Below, one piece after another: positions 43,021-52,240 of a stretch of 64,000 nucleotides of DNA. The notes beneath the pieces were generated by a model. It saw only the letters and a program-made list of their open reading frames with translations. It searched no databases and was not told the origin of the DNA. A program made the position numbers and the translations under genes. Each line of letters begins with the position of its first letter. Positions within the stretch are counted from its first letter, which is position 1. Source of the DNA: Glycomyces lechevalierae (GTDB taxonomy: Bacteria > Actinomycetota > Actinomycetes > Mycobacteriales > Micromonosporaceae); contig NZ_JAPZVQ010000001.1 in the NCBI RefSeq assembly GCF_027622945.1, forward strand, positions 124,001 through 188,000, read 5' to 3'.

Positions 43021-43035
43021 GAGGTTCTAAACCTC
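43021..43035. other. Hairpin at the DUF2264 stop codon
   Basis: GAGGTT and AACCTC pair around the three bases of the stop codon itself. Neighbouring T-rich DNA (42990-43016) is on the wrong side for a standard terminator of the minus-strand gene. Confidence 0.35.
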
Positions 43036-44715
43036 GGAGCCGATATATATCAGAGATTTCAGGACATGCTTGCCCGGTTCGAGGACGCCTCTGAGCACCG
43101 GGAGTGCCGTTGCGGGCCAGTACAAGTGCGTGCCCGGCATCGGCTCGATCACCGCCGCCTCCCGGTCCCCCGTGCTGTCGATCAGCTCCGAGCGCAGACC
43201 CTGGCTCGAGACCACCGCCCGCGCGCCGTCCACCTCCGAGACGTGGCCGTCCTTCGGGACGCACCAGCCGCCCTCCCCCGTGTGCAGCACCCGCCCCGTC
43301 TCGATCACGTGCACCCGGGCGTGCCACCCGTCCACGGCCGCCTCGAGCGAGGTCGTGATCGTCACGTCCTCCCACGGCTGCCAGTTCACGGTGAGCACGC
43401 CGCTCTCGTCGATCGCGCCCTCGTCGGAGTCCTCGCGGCCGCGCCAGTGCCGCCCGTCCTCGGAGAGCAGCAGCGCCCCGTCGGGCACCGCCGACTCCAG
43501 GCCCGGACCGCCCGTCGCGTGCGAGAACCCCGCCAGCGTCGAGTACGCGAGCTTCCCGTACGCCGCCTCGCCCGTGCGCGCCCACGGCACCCACGCCTGG
43601 CCGTTCAGCCGCGTCACGTTGCCGGCGCGGTCCCGGACGTGCACCGCCCGCGCGGCCTTGTGCGGCTCCACGCCCGGGCCCGGCACGGCCGCCTCCACCG
43701 TCCAGAAGGGGTGGTCGGCCGGCGCCAGCAGGCCCGCGAAGACCTTCGTCGCCCACCACGGGGAACCGGCGGTCAGGTACTGCTCGGCGACGGCGTTGTT
43801 CGGGTACGCGTACCCCACCGTCAACCGCCCCTCGGGGTCGAGGATCGGCTTGTCCCACCACCATTCGAGGTGGCGGCGGCTGAACCCGGCCGCCTCCGCC
43901 CACGGCACCGCCTCCACGTCCGCGGCCGCCAGCGCGCCCCACAGGCACCCTTGCGCGAACCGGTACCCGAGGCTGCGCCCGTACGGGACGGCCGCGCCGT
44001 CGGCGGCGAACCAGGAGCGGAACTTGCGGGCGAACGCGGAGGCGTTCGGCACGTACCGGTCGTCGCCGGTGAGCTTGTAGTGCAGGAGCGCGTACGTGTG
44101 GAAGGCGAACGGGTTGTAGTAGTCGACGCGCCCGCCCGGGCCGTCCTCGAAGACGCCGGTGCCGAGGGCGAAGTCCCCCATGCGCTCGAGATGCGCCGTC
44201 GCGACGGCCGGGTCGTGCGCGATGCCGATGCGGGTGAGGCCGTGCCCGGCGAACACCGGGAAGTAGTGCCAGTTCATGTCGGCCGGGGTGGCGAGGTAGG
44301 CCTCGCCGAGCCAGGCCGCGACGACGTCCTTCGCCTTGGGCGCCAGGGGGTCCCAGAGCTTCTCGGGGGCGAGGGAGAGGGCCCAGCCGACGGAGGCGGA
44401 TTCGACGAGCCGCTGGCCGCCACCGGCGCCCACGTACCAGGGGTCGGCGGGATCGAGGGCGCGGGTGAGGGCCGCGGCGTAGGCGGCCCAGAGGTCGTCG
44501 GGGACGGCGTCCTTGGCGGCGGCCAGGCCCCACAGGGGCCGGGTCAGCAGCTCGAACCAGTCCTCCGCGTGGGAGTGGTTGGACATGGTGACCGGCATGG
44601 CCTCGGGGCCTTGGAACGCCAGTTCGGCGGCGGGCCTCCCGATCGCGAGCGCGGCCGAGGCCCACCCGGTGTAGCTGTGGTCAAGCGGTCCGAAGATGCG
44701 CTGCGGTGAAGTCAC
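43027..44715 (-). CDS. DUF2264 domain protein (putative glycan-active (alpha/alpha)6 barrel)
   Basis: Protein of 562 residues with the DUF2264 layout: a helical barrel (about 1-370; HAEDWFELLTRPLWGLAAA, MNWHYFPVFAGHGLTRIG, YYNPFAFHTYALLHYKLTGD, EWWWDKPILDPEG) and a C-terminal beta domain. Such proteins occur in polysaccharide-utilisation loci and resemble family 88/105-type unsaturated glycuronyl hydrolases, but their activity is not established. The GTG at 44715 gives the best family N-terminus (TSPQRIFGPL); TTG 44733 is an alternative. No ribosome site is clear. Confidence 0.85.
   Translation of the reverse strand: MTSPQRIFGPLDHSYTGWASAALAIGRPAAELAFQGPEAMPVTMSNHSHAEDWFELLTRPLWGLAAAKDAVPDDLWAAYAAALTRALDPADPWYVGAGGGQRLVESASVGWALSLAPEKLWDPLAPKAKDVVAAWLGEAYLATPADMNWHYFPVFAGHGLTRIGIAHDPAVATAHLERMGDFALGTGVFEDGPGGRVDYYNPFAFHTYALLHYKLTGDDRYVPNASAFARKFRSWFAADGAAVPYGRSLGYRFAQGCLWGALAAADVEAVPWAEAAGFSRRHLEWWWDKPILDPEGRLTVGYAYPNNAVAEQYLTAGSPWWATKVFAGLLAPADHPFWTVEAAVPGPGVEPHKAARAVHVRDRAGNVTRLNGQAWVPWARTGEAAYGKLAYSTLAGFSHATGGPGLESAVPDGALLLSEDGRHWRGREDSDEGAIDESGVLTVNWQPWEDVTITTSLEAAVDGWHARVHVIETGRVLHTGEGGWCVPKDGHVSEVDGARAVVSSQGLRSELIDSTGDREAAVIEPMPGTHLYWPATALPVLRGVLEPGKHVLKSLIYIGSEV
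43030..43052. repeat. AACCTCGG/CGATATATATCA element at the DUF2264 3' end
   Basis: Second copy of the element found inside hrpB. Here it covers the last codons of the DUF2264 gene, read on the opposite strand. Confidence 0.5.
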
Positions 44716-44831
44716 GCTGGCAGACGCTATCAACGCGGCCCGGTCGGGGCAAGGGGTCCCGGCGAACCCATGCCGGATGCGGGGGCTTTCGCGGGGCTGC
44801 GGACGGCGTCAGGGCCCGCCCGGGCGCCGGT

Positions 44832-44851
44832 CGAAGCCGGTGTGGGCTTCG
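44832..44851 (-). terminator. Hairpin downstream of the DedA gene
   Basis: CGAAGCC (44832-44838) pairs with GGCTTCG (44845-44851) about 50 bases past the DedA stop, followed on the minus strand by GC-rich sequence without a T-tract. Confidence 0.35.
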
Positions 44852-44876
44852 CCGGGCCTCGGACGGGCCCTGGTGC

Positions 44877-44897
44877 CGTGTGACATGTGATATGCCA
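44877..44897. repeat. Heptamer-iteron motif, copy 2
   Basis: Read on the minus strand: CATATCA then CATGTCA then CACGG, preceded by TGG. It lies between the DUF2264 and DedA genes, 3 bases past the DedA stop. Confidence 0.75.
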
Positions 44898-44899
44898 CT

Positions 44900-45586
44900 T
44901 CAGGCGGCGCGGGCCGCCGTTCCGCTCGCGTCGTCCGGGGTGTCGTCCGTGGACGAGAGCGCGGGCAGGGCCGCGACGGCCGTGAGGCCGGTGTCGGCGA
45001 CCGGGAGGTCCGGGTGGGTGCGCTGCCAGCGGCGGGCGAGCCAGCCGAGGAAGAGGCCCACGGCTGCCATGGTGACGACCGAGCCGACGAGCGACTGGAG
45101 CCCCGGTCCGGCGATCCACGCGATCACCAGGCCGAGGCTGACCGAGTACACGGCCCACAGCACCCCGCCGAGGGCGGCCATGCGCGCGTACGGCGGCTTG
45201 GCGGTGCCGGCCGCCGCCCACGCCAGCGCGGTGCGCCCGGCGGGGAGGAACCGCGCCACCATCGTCGTCCGATAGGGATGGTCGCTGATGGTGCGCTGCA
45301 GGAGGGTTTCGAGTTTCGCCACGGTCCCGGTGACGAGTCCGCGCACCGCGCGCGGGCTGCGGCGCGCCAGTCCCGTCCGCAGGGTGCGGAACAGGCGGTA
45401 GCCGAGGAATTCGCCGAGCCAGGAGGCGACGGCGGCGCCCACGAGCAGCACGCCGATGAGGAGCGGGTTGCCGAAGACGAGCCCGGCGGCGGCGGTCACG
45501 AGCGTCGCGCTCGGAAGCATCGGGACGAAGAAGTCCGCGACCACCATGCCGATGAGGATGAGCATCGCCCAGAAGAAGACCATCAT
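44900..45586 (-). CDS. DedA-family membrane protein
   Basis: DedA/SNARE-associated-type integral membrane protein of 228 residues. Helices at about 3-25 and 30-60, the re-entrant region FFVPMLPSATLVTAAAGLVF, and the conserved FLPAGRTALAWAAAGTAKP (in place of the usual FxRFxPxxR) are visible. DedA proteins are lipid-carrier (undecaprenyl phosphate) flippases. GGGGGA precedes the tandem ATG. It follows the MMPL gene by 69 bases and is probably co-transcribed with it. Confidence 0.85.
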   Translation of the reverse strand: MMVFFWAMLILIGMVVADFFVPMLPSATLVTAAAGLVFGNPLLIGVLLVGAAVASWLGEFLGYRLFRTLRTGLARRSPRAVRGLVTGTVAKLETLLQRTISDHPYRTTMVARFLPAGRTALAWAAAGTAKPPYARMAALGGVLWAVYSVSLGLVIAWIAGPGLQSLVGSVVTMAAVGLFLGWLARRWQRTHPDLPVADTGLTAVAALPALSSTDDTPDDASGTAARAA

Positions 45587-45655
45587 GAGTCCCCCGTTCG
45601 CCGAGTGCCGGAGGGGACCGGGCCGGGGGCTGGCCCGGTCCCCTTCAGGCATCGG

Positions 45656-47899
45656 CTACTTGGACGCTCCGACGAGCTCGCGCTCGTCCTCGTGCGGGGC
45701 GTCCTGGGCGAGGTGCTCCTGGAGCTTGTCGCCTTCGACGTCCACGTTCGGCAGGATGCGGTCGAGCCACCTGGGGATCCACCACGAGCCGCGGCCCACG
45801 AGGGCCATGATCGCGGGGATGATCGCCATGCGGACGACGAACGCGTCGAAGATGACGGCCGCGGCCAGGCCGAAGCCCATCGCCGCGATCATCGCCTCGC
45901 CGCTGAAGATGAACGCCGCGAAGACGCTGATCATGATGAGCGCGGCGGCGACCACGACCCGCGAGGAGTGGCCGTAGCCCTCCACGATGGCCTGCTTCGG
46001 GTCGGCGCCGTGGACATAGGCCTCGCGCACACGGGTGACCAGGAAGATCTGGTAGTCCATGGCGAGGCCGAAGACGAGGCCGATCATGAGGATCGGCATC
46101 ATCGACATGATCGGGCCGGGCTGGTCGACGTTGAACAGCTCCGCCATCCAGCCCCACTGGAAGACCGCGACGAGCGCGCCGAGCGCGGCGAACACGCTGA
46201 GCATGAACCCGAGCGTGGCCATGACCGGCACGAGCAGCGAGCGGAACACCAGCAGCAGGATGAGCGCGGCGAGCCCGACGACGATGAGCATGTACGGCAG
46301 CAGCGCGTCGTTGAGGTTGTCGGAGATGTCGATGTTGAGCGCGGTGGCGCCGGTGACCGACCAGTTCGCGTCCGTGTCGTCGGCGAGGGCGCCGCGGATC
46401 TCGTGCACGAGCTCGTTGGTGGCGTGGTCGGACGGTCCGGTCTCCGGGATGAGGGTGACCATGACGGTGTCCAGGTCGGCGTTCGGGAACGCCTGGCCGA
46501 CGACGGCGATGCCGTCGATGCCGTTGAGCTCGTCGGTGATGTTCTGCGCGGCCGTCATGGCGTCGACGCCGTCTTCGAGGTCGCCCACGATGATGAGCTG
46601 GCCGTTGAAGCCTTCGCCGAAGCCCTCGCTGATGAGGTCGTACGCCTGTCGCTGGGTGGTCTCCTCACCGGAGGAGCCGGCGTCGGGCAGGCCCAGTTCG
46701 AGGTCGAGCGCCGGGTAGGCGAGCGTGCCGAGGCCGACGATGCCGACCAGGGCGACCAGGATCGGGTGGCGGGTGACGAACCCGGCCCACCGCTTGCCAC
46801 CGTTGGGCTTCGAGTCGTGCAGGCCCTCGGCGATGCGGCGGCGCTGCCGCTTGGTGAAGATCCGCTTCCCGGTGAACCCGGCGAACGCCGGAAGCAGGGT
46901 GACTGCGATGAACACGGCGATGACGACGGTGACGGCGGCGGCCACGGCCATCTCGGTCAGGAACGGGATGTTCACGACCGACAGGCCCAGGAGCGCGATC
47001 ACGACGGTCAGGCCGGCGAAGAACACGGCGGAGCCGGCGGTGCCGACGGCGCGGCCCATGGCCTCGGCGCGGGCGCGCTTGTCCTCCACGCGGCTGTCCT
47101 TGGCGAGTTCGCTGCGGAAGCGCGACAGGATGAACAGCGCGTAGTCGATGCCAACGGCCAGGCCGATCATGGAGGCCAGCGTGCCGGTGGACTCGCTGAC
47201 GTTCATGAAGGAGGTCGCGGCGAGGATGCCCGCGGTGGTGAGCATGACGCCGAGGACGGCGGTGATGATCGGCAGGCCCGCCGCGAGGAGGGCGCCGAAG
47301 GTGACGACGAGGACCACGAGCGCGACGCCGATGCCGATGAGCTCGGTGGAGCCGGTCTCGGGCATCGCCTGGAGGACGTCGCCGCCGACCTCGACGCGCA
47401 CGCCGGCGTCCTCGGTGTCGGCCACGGCGTCTTCGAGGTAGTCGATGGTGCCCTCGTCGAGCTCCATCGAGGGCTCGGCGTAGGTGACCTGCATGACGGC
47501 GATGGTCTGGCCGTCAGCGGAGATCATGCCGACCGGGTTGCCCGCCTCGTCGGTCGCGAACGGGCTGGTGACCGTCGCGATCTGCGGAGAGTCGAGCATG
47601 GTCTGCTCGAGGCTGTCGATCGCGGCCTTGTTGGCGTCCGCGGTGAGCGGTTCGCCGTTCTCGGCCTCGAGCACGATCTGGGCGCTGCCGCCGTCGGCGC
47701 TGGCCTCGGGGAAGCGTTCTTCGAGGAGGTCGAAGGCCTCCTGGGATTCGGTGCCGGGGAGGACGAACTCGGGGTTCGTCTCCTGCTGCATGGTCGCCGC
47801 CGCGGCGCCGACGCCGCCGACGATGAGGATCCAGATCGCGAGGACGAGCCATCGCAGTCGATAGGACCCTCTGCCGAGACGGTAGAGGAAGGTGGCCAC
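45656..47899 (-). CDS. MMPL-family (RND-type) transporter
   Basis: Twelve-helix RND exporter of 747 residues with two MMPL repeats. Helix 1 RWLVLAIWILIVGGVGAAAA, large loop after helix 1, the central GIDYALFILSRFR and second-half AMDYQIFLVTRVRE motifs (the GxDY proton-relay segments) are intact. Actinobacterial MMPL proteins export lipids, siderophores or drugs. GTG start with AAGGAG upstream. Located downstream of a TetR gene on the same strand and upstream of DedA; TetR is its likely repressor. Confidence 0.92.
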   Translation of the reverse strand: MATFLYRLGRGSYRLRWLVLAIWILIVGGVGAAAATMQQETNPEFVLPGTESQEAFDLLEERFPEASADGGSAQIVLEAENGEPLTADANKAAIDSLEQTMLDSPQIATVTSPFATDEAGNPVGMISADGQTIAVMQVTYAEPSMELDEGTIDYLEDAVADTEDAGVRVEVGGDVLQAMPETGSTELIGIGVALVVLVVTFGALLAAGLPIITAVLGVMLTTAGILAATSFMNVSESTGTLASMIGLAVGIDYALFILSRFRSELAKDSRVEDKRARAEAMGRAVGTAGSAVFFAGLTVVIALLGLSVVNIPFLTEMAVAAAVTVVIAVFIAVTLLPAFAGFTGKRIFTKRQRRRIAEGLHDSKPNGGKRWAGFVTRHPILVALVGIVGLGTLAYPALDLELGLPDAGSSGEETTQRQAYDLISEGFGEGFNGQLIIVGDLEDGVDAMTAAQNITDELNGIDGIAVVGQAFPNADLDTVMVTLIPETGPSDHATNELVHEIRGALADDTDANWSVTGATALNIDISDNLNDALLPYMLIVVGLAALILLLVFRSLLVPVMATLGFMLSVFAALGALVAVFQWGWMAELFNVDQPGPIMSMMPILMIGLVFGLAMDYQIFLVTRVREAYVHGADPKQAIVEGYGHSSRVVVAAALIMISVFAAFIFSGEAMIAAMGFGLAAAVIFDAFVVRMAIIPAIMALVGRGSWWIPRWLDRILPNVDVEGDKLQEHLAQDAPHEDERELVGASK

Positions 47900-48070
47900 G
47901 CTGGGTGCTCCTTACAGGGTTCGCCGTCCGGCCCCGCCGCACGCGCTGCGTGGTGTGTCGCAGTGGGTGTGCGGCGGCGGGACCGGTCGGCTCGGGTGGT
48001 GTTCGCCGACGGCTTCGGCGGCGGGTTTCCTGGAGTGCTGTTCAGTTGTCGACTTGGCTCGCGGGCGGTT

Positions 48071-48688
48071 TCAGTTCCCGGGCAAGGAGGGCGGCTGGGT
48101 GATGCCGCGTTCGAGGACGGCGAAGCCTTCGGCTATCGCCTCGGGCAGGGTGCGGTCGCCGGGGTCGGCGAGCCAGTGCTCGGTGGTGGTCTTGATGCAG
48201 ACCAGGGCGCTGCCGAGCACGAGGCGGGGGTAGAGGTCGGTGGTGGCGGCGCCGGTGGCCTCCGCGACGATGCCGATCGCCTCGGAGAACAACTCCATGA
48301 ACTGGCCCGACTGCTCTTTGATGAGCGAGGGCGAGTTGTGGATCAACTGCTCGCGGCAGCGCATCGTCTCGAGGTCGAACTTCTCGTCGAGGTGCATGGC
48401 GATGGCGGCGTCGCGGATCGCGTCCCATATCGGCTGGGTCGCGGCCCGCTCGCGCAGGTCGGCGAGGAGGGCGTTGGTGGTCTCGTTGAAGTCGTGCAGG
48501 AGCGCGGCTTCCTTCGAGGCGAAGTAGTTGTGGAACGTGCGGGTCGAGACGCCGGCTTCGGCGGCGATCTCCTCGGCCGTGACGTTCCCGAGCCCTTCCT
48601 TCGCGATCGCGAGCCGGAAGGTCGCCGCGGAGAGAGCCGCCTGGGTGGCGGCCTTCTTGCGTTCGCGGAGTCCGGTGCGGTCGGTCAT
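48071..48688 (-). CDS. TetR-family transcriptional regulator
   Basis: Repressor of 205 residues with an N-terminal helix-turn-helix (GLRERKKAATQAALSAATFR; ITAEE-like segment GNVTAEEIAAEAGVSTRTFH; NYFASKEAALL) and a C-terminal ligand-binding domain containing MRCREQLIHNSPSL. It precedes the MMPL and DedA genes and is the likely local regulator. The ATG is 7 bases after TAGGGT, so the mRNA is probably leaderless. Confidence 0.9.
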   Translation of the reverse strand: MTDRTGLRERKKAATQAALSAATFRLAIAKEGLGNVTAEEIAAEAGVSTRTFHNYFASKEAALLHDFNETTNALLADLRERAATQPIWDAIRDAAIAMHLDEKFDLETMRCREQLIHNSPSLIKEQSGQFMELFSEAIGIVAEATGAATTDLYPRLVLGSALVCIKTTTEHWLADPGDRTLPEAIAEGFAVLERGITQPPSLPGN

Positions 48689-48695
48689 GAGAGCA

Positions 48696-48724
48696 ACCCT
48701 AGTGGAGGTTACTCGCGTTCACAA
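48696..48724 (-). promoter_or_regulatory. Promoter of the MMPL-linked tetR gene
   Basis: On the minus strand TTGTGA (48724-48719) and TAGGGT (48701-48696) are separated by 17 bases, and the start codon follows 7 bases later. An A/T-rich stretch with TGCAAA...TTTGCA arms (48727-48747) just upstream may be an operator. Confidence 0.55.
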
Positions 48725-48777
48725 GATGCAAATGAAGAAATTTTGCAGCAGGCGCAAATTTTCCTGGTGGGAACGTT

Positions 48778-49806
48778 TTATGTGAGCGGAGCCACGCAGG
48801 TGACGCCGGGGACGCTCCACTCGGTCACCGGCTCGGCCGCGCCCGACGGGTCGACCCGCACGACCGCACCGGAGTGCTGGCAGGCGACCAGGAGCGTGCC
48901 GTCGGCGGTGAGCACCGCGTCGCGCGGCCACGCGCCGCCGACCGGAACGGAGCGCACGAGCTGGCGCTCGGCCGGGTCGATCACGGCGACCTGGTCGGTC
49001 CCGCGCACGGTGATGTAGACGAGGCCGCGCTCGGGGTCGGGGACCACGGCGGCCGGCAGCGGCTGCGCCGCGTCCTCTTCGACGCCGATGTCGGGTAGGG
49101 CCGCGTAATCGGCGACCTCGCCGCCGGGCAGCGGGATCGGCGCACCGAAGGAGAACGTCGCGGCGTGCTCGTCGAACGCGCCGATCGCGACGGCGTTCGC
49201 CAACTCCCCCACGATGACCGCGCGGTCGCCGAGGAACGCGAGGTGGCGCGGGCCGAAGCCGGGCTCGAGCTGCGTGGTCCCGGCGAGCGTCAGCTTCCCG
49301 TCCTCGCCGAGGTCGAACGCGTGCACGCGGTCCGAGCCGAGGTCCACGGCCAGCACGCGTCCCATGTGACATACCACCTGGTGCGCGTGCGGTCCGGCCT
49401 GGCGGTCCGCGTCGGGACCGGACCCGGCGAGCTTGACGACGTCGGCCGCCTCGCCGAGCGTGCCGTCCTCGCCGATCGGGAGGACCGCGACCGAGGCGCC
49501 GCCCCCGTCGCCGTTGCCGTAGTTGGCGACGAGCAGCCAGCGCCCGCTCGGGTCCACAGTGGCGTGGCAGGGGTTGTTGCCGCCGGTGGACTGGCCCTGG
49601 CCGGCCCGGTCGAGCGCGAAGTCCTCGCCGAGGCGCCAGGCCGCGGCGAAGCCCGGCTCGGTCTCGGTGAGGGTGTAGACCGCTTCGGGGCCGACGTGGA
49701 CCCACGACGGGTTGACCACCGGCGCGGCCGCGCCGAGACCGTCGGGCCCGGCCACGACGAGGCCCGGGCCGCCTTCAGTGGTGTAGTCGCCAAGGAGGTA
49801 CCGCAT
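48778..49806 (-). CDS. Lactonase family protein (6-phosphogluconolactonase/YbhE-type beta-propeller)
   Basis: Seven-bladed propeller of 342 residues. Repeated blade motifs include NPCHATVDPSGRWLLVANYG, GPHAHQVVCHMGRVLAVDLG and FGPRHLAFLGDRAVIV, with the family tail WPRDAVLTADGTLLVACQHS. Members hydrolyse 6-phosphogluconolactone or other sugar lactones. TAGGAT lies 7 bases before the ATG, indicating a leaderless mRNA. A copy of the dispersed heptamer motif falls in the codons for VVCHMG. Confidence 0.88.
   Translation of the reverse strand: MRYLLGDYTTEGGPGLVVAGPDGLGAAAPVVNPSWVHVGPEAVYTLTETEPGFAAAWRLGEDFALDRAGQGQSTGGNNPCHATVDPSGRWLLVANYGNGDGGGASVAVLPIGEDGTLGEAADVVKLAGSGPDADRQAGPHAHQVVCHMGRVLAVDLGSDRVHAFDLGEDGKLTLAGTTQLEPGFGPRHLAFLGDRAVIVGELANAVAIGAFDEHAATFSFGAPIPLPGGEVADYAALPDIGVEEDAAQPLPAAVVPDPERGLVYITVRGTDQVAVIDPAERQLVRSVPVGGAWPRDAVLTADGTLLVACQHSGAVVRVDPSGAAEPVTEWSVPGVTCVAPLT
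49362..49378. repeat. Heptamer-iteron motif, copy 3 (inside lactonase gene)
   Basis: On the minus strand TATGTCA then CATGGGA, preceded by GG. It matches copies 2 and 4 at about 15 of 18 positions and is read in frame as part of the propeller. Confidence 0.45.
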
Positions 49807-49977
49807 GGGCCCGATCCTAGCCGCCCGCCGGAACGGCGACGCGGGCTCAGGGCGCCTCGGCGTTCCGGAGCCGATGCGAACGGCGGGAGGAGGAGGCGCC
49901 GCGCGCGGCGCGGCCGGTGGACGGGGGCGGCGCCCGGGGAAGCGGACGACGGGCGCTCGGGCTCCTACACTTGAGGC

Positions 49978-50388
49978 ATGGCCGAGGACAGCAAGACCGA
50001 CGCGCAGTGGCGCGAGCAGCTCAGCCGCGACGAGTACAAGGTGCTGCGCCAGGGCGGCACCGAGGCGCCGTGGACCGGTGAGTACGTCGACGAGAAGCGC
50101 CGGGGCGTCTACCGCTGCCGCGCGTGCGGTTCGGAGCTGTTCTCCTCCGACACGAAGTTCGACTCCCGGTGCGGCTGGCCCTCCTTCTGGACCCCGATGG
50201 CCGGCGACCGCGTGCGGCTCCTCGAGGACGGCAGCCTCGGGATGCGCCGCACCGAGGTGCGCTGCGCCAACTGCGATTCGCACCTGGGGCACGTGTTCTA
50301 CGGCGAGGGCTGGGACAACCCCGACGACGCGCGCTTCTGCATCAACTCGATCAGCCTGACCCTGGAGCCGGTCGACGACGCGCTGTGA
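49978..50388 (+). CDS. msrB: Peptide-methionine (R)-S-oxide reductase MsrB
   Basis: Cytosolic repair enzyme of 136 residues reducing methionine-R-sulfoxide. Zinc ligands Cys47, Cys50, Cys96 and Cys99 (YRCRACG; RCANCDSH), substrate residues GWPSFWTP, and catalytic Cys121 in RFCINSISL are all present. TACACT lies 6 bases before the ATG, so the message is likely leaderless. Divergent from the lactonase gene. Confidence 0.96.
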   Translation: MAEDSKTDAQWREQLSRDEYKVLRQGGTEAPWTGEYVDEKRRGVYRCRACGSELFSSDTKFDSRCGWPSFWTPMAGDRVRLLEDGSLGMRRTEVRCANCDSHLGHVFYGEGWDNPDDARFCINSISLTLEPVDDAL

Positions 50389-50430
50389 GCGCGCGGGCCG
50401 GTCGTGTTGGGCCCGAACGACTCAGGGCAG

Positions 50431-50451
50431 TGCCATATCACATGTCACACG
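50431..50451. repeat. Heptamer-iteron motif, copy 4
   Basis: TGC then CATATCA, CATGTCA, CACGTTG on the plus strand, between the MsrB and Ser/Thr kinase genes. It is one of the clearest copies. Confidence 0.8.
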
Positions 50452-50564
50452 TTGCGGCGGTGCTCCGCGGGCCGCGCTGCGCCCGGACGCCCTCGGGCGG
50501 GCTCGCGCCTCCCGACTAAGCTCTCCCACGTCCCCTGCTCCCCGAATCAGAAGCGAGGCCGAGG

Positions 50565-52160
50565 GTGGAACCCGGGAACCTGATCGCTGGCCGTTACCGC
50601 CTAGAGCAGCGCCTGGCCGCGGGCGGCATGGGCGCGGTGTGGCGCGGCACCGACACCCGGCTCAACCGCGTGGTCGCCGTCAAGCTCCTCCATTCCGGAC
50701 TGTCGGGCAACGACCGGTTCCGCGCCCGCTTCCACCAGGAGGCCCAGGCCGTCGCCCAGCTCCAGTCGCCGGGGATCGTCAGCCTCTACGACTACGGCGA
50801 GGAGCACGCGCCCGAAGGCCTCGTCTCCTACCTCATCATGGAGCTCGTGCGCGGCCAGGCGCTCGACACCGTGCTGCGCGAGCGCCGCCGGCTCTCCCCC
50901 AACGAGACGCTGAAGATCATGGCCTCGGCGGCCGAAGCCCTCGACGTCGCCCACCAGGCCCACATCATCCACCGCGACATCAAGCCGGGGAACCTCCTCG
51001 TCGGCTCCGACGGCAGCGTCAAGATCGTCGACTTCGGCATCGCCGCCGCCAAGGGCGGCGCCGGGCTGACCGAGACCGGCACCGTCATGGGCACCCTCGC
51101 CTACGCCTCCCCCGAGCAGCTCCAGGGCGCGCAGCTCACCGGCGCGACCGACCTGTACTCGCTGGGCATCGTCGGCTACGAATGCCTCGCCGGGCGGCCC
51201 CCGTTCGCGGGGAACGAGCCGACCGCCGCGATCGCCGGGCACCTCACCGGCCAGCCCGGTCCGCTCCCGCCCGACGTCCCCGGGCCCGTCGCCCAGATCA
51301 TCATGCGGTGCTTGGCGAAGGACCCGCGGCAGCGGTTCGCCTCGGCCGCCGAGCTCGCGCAGGTCTGCAAGTCCGGCGGCATGGGCGGCGGCACGACGAC
51401 GATCCTCGCCCCTGCGCCGAGCCCCTACGGCCAGTCGCCGCAGGCGCAGTCCACGCAGATCATGACGCCGGGCATGGCCCCGGGAATGGCCGCCGGCGTC
51501 GCCCCCGCGCACACCTCGGTGCAACCCGTCCAGCACGACGACTACGGCAGCACCCCCGGGACCGGCCAGTACCGGACCGGCGGCGCCCCCGAGCGCCCGC
51601 TGCCGCCCCCGCGCGAGGCCGAGCAGCCCAAGCGCAACCCGACCGGCCCGATCCTGGTCGTCGTGGCGGGCATCGCGGTGCTCATCGTCGCCATGTTCCT
51701 GCTCAAGCCGTGGGACAAGTCCGACGACGACAGCGACCTCGCCGCGGGCGAGGACACCGGCAGCTCCTCGGCCGCCGAGGAGAGCCAGGGGGACACCGAG
51801 GCCGCCGAAGCGACCAGCGACGACTCCCAGGGCGATGCCGAAGAGGACAACTCTGACGACAACAACGGCGACAACGAGGAGAACACCGACGAGGAGACGA
51901 CGGCCGATGAGGAGCCCGAGCTCGTCGAGCTCGAGGACTACAGCGGCTGGGACGTCAACGACGCCCTCTCGGACCTCGATGACCAGGGGTACACCGCGGT
52001 CTTCTCGACCACGACGGCGCCCGAGAGCAGCGACCACGGCACGTGCGAGGTCCTCTACCAGACCCCCGAAGGCGGCTCCGAGGTCGGCTACGACACGGAG
52101 ATCACGCTCGAGTACGTCGCCAACGACGACTCCTGCCCGGACGGCAACCTCGAAGGCTGA
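50565..52160 (+). CDS. Ser/Thr protein kinase with C-terminal PASTA-like domain (PknB type)
   Basis: Transmembrane Hanks-type kinase of 531 residues. Kinase domain about 10-270: Gly-rich loop LAAGGMGAVWRG, Lys40 in VVAVKLL, catalytic IIHRDIKPGNLL, VDFGIAAAKG, activation segment MGTLAYASPEQ. A Pro/Gln/Gly-rich juxtamembrane stretch leads to a helix (about 363-382, GPILVVVAGIAVLIVAMFLL). The extracellular part begins with a strongly acidic Ser/Asp/Glu spacer (about 390-455) and ends in a single PASTA-like domain (VELEDYSGWDVNDALSDLDD to ITLEYV) with two cysteines. Probably senses the cell envelope. GTG start; no strong ribosome site. Confidence 0.92.
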   Translation: MEPGNLIAGRYRLEQRLAAGGMGAVWRGTDTRLNRVVAVKLLHSGLSGNDRFRARFHQEAQAVAQLQSPGIVSLYDYGEEHAPEGLVSYLIMELVRGQALDTVLRERRRLSPNETLKIMASAAEALDVAHQAHIIHRDIKPGNLLVGSDGSVKIVDFGIAAAKGGAGLTETGTVMGTLAYASPEQLQGAQLTGATDLYSLGIVGYECLAGRPPFAGNEPTAAIAGHLTGQPGPLPPDVPGPVAQIIMRCLAKDPRQRFASAAELAQVCKSGGMGGGTTTILAPAPSPYGQSPQAQSTQIMTPGMAPGMAAGVAPAHTSVQPVQHDDYGSTPGTGQYRTGGAPERPLPPPREAEQPKRNPTGPILVVVAGIAVLIVAMFLLKPWDKSDDDSDLAAGEDTGSSSAAEESQGDTEAAEATSDDSQGDAEEDNSDDNNGDNEENTDEETTADEEPELVELEDYSGWDVNDALSDLDDQGYTAVFSTTTAPESSDHGTCEVLYQTPEGGSEVGYDTEITLEYVANDDSCPDGNLEG

Positions 52161-52165
52161 GCCCC

Positions 52166-52193
52166 GGTGCGGCTCGACCTCTCGAGCCGCACC
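52166..52193 (+). terminator. Terminator after Ser/Thr kinase gene
   Basis: A perfect 12-bp stem (GGTGCGGCTCGA with TCGAGCCGCACC) around CCTC starts 6 bases after the stop codon. No T-tract. Confidence 0.65.
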
Positions 52194-52240
52194 GCATCGC
52201 CGTACCCCGGCGCGACCACACTGACCGGGGCCGCTGCGAG

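Noticed and set aside
45014..49018. Very long open frame on the plus strand (over 1300 codons)
   Set aside because: It is antisense to the MMPL, DedA and TetR genes, whose protein motifs and codon bias are clear; the shadow is His/Arg/Asp/Glu/Gly-rich low-complexity sequence typical of high-GC antisense frames.
49362..49378. Heptamer copy in the lactonase gene as an insertion
   Set aside because: The protein alignment pattern around VVCHMG looks continuous with propeller family members, so substitution or chance is more likely than insertion.
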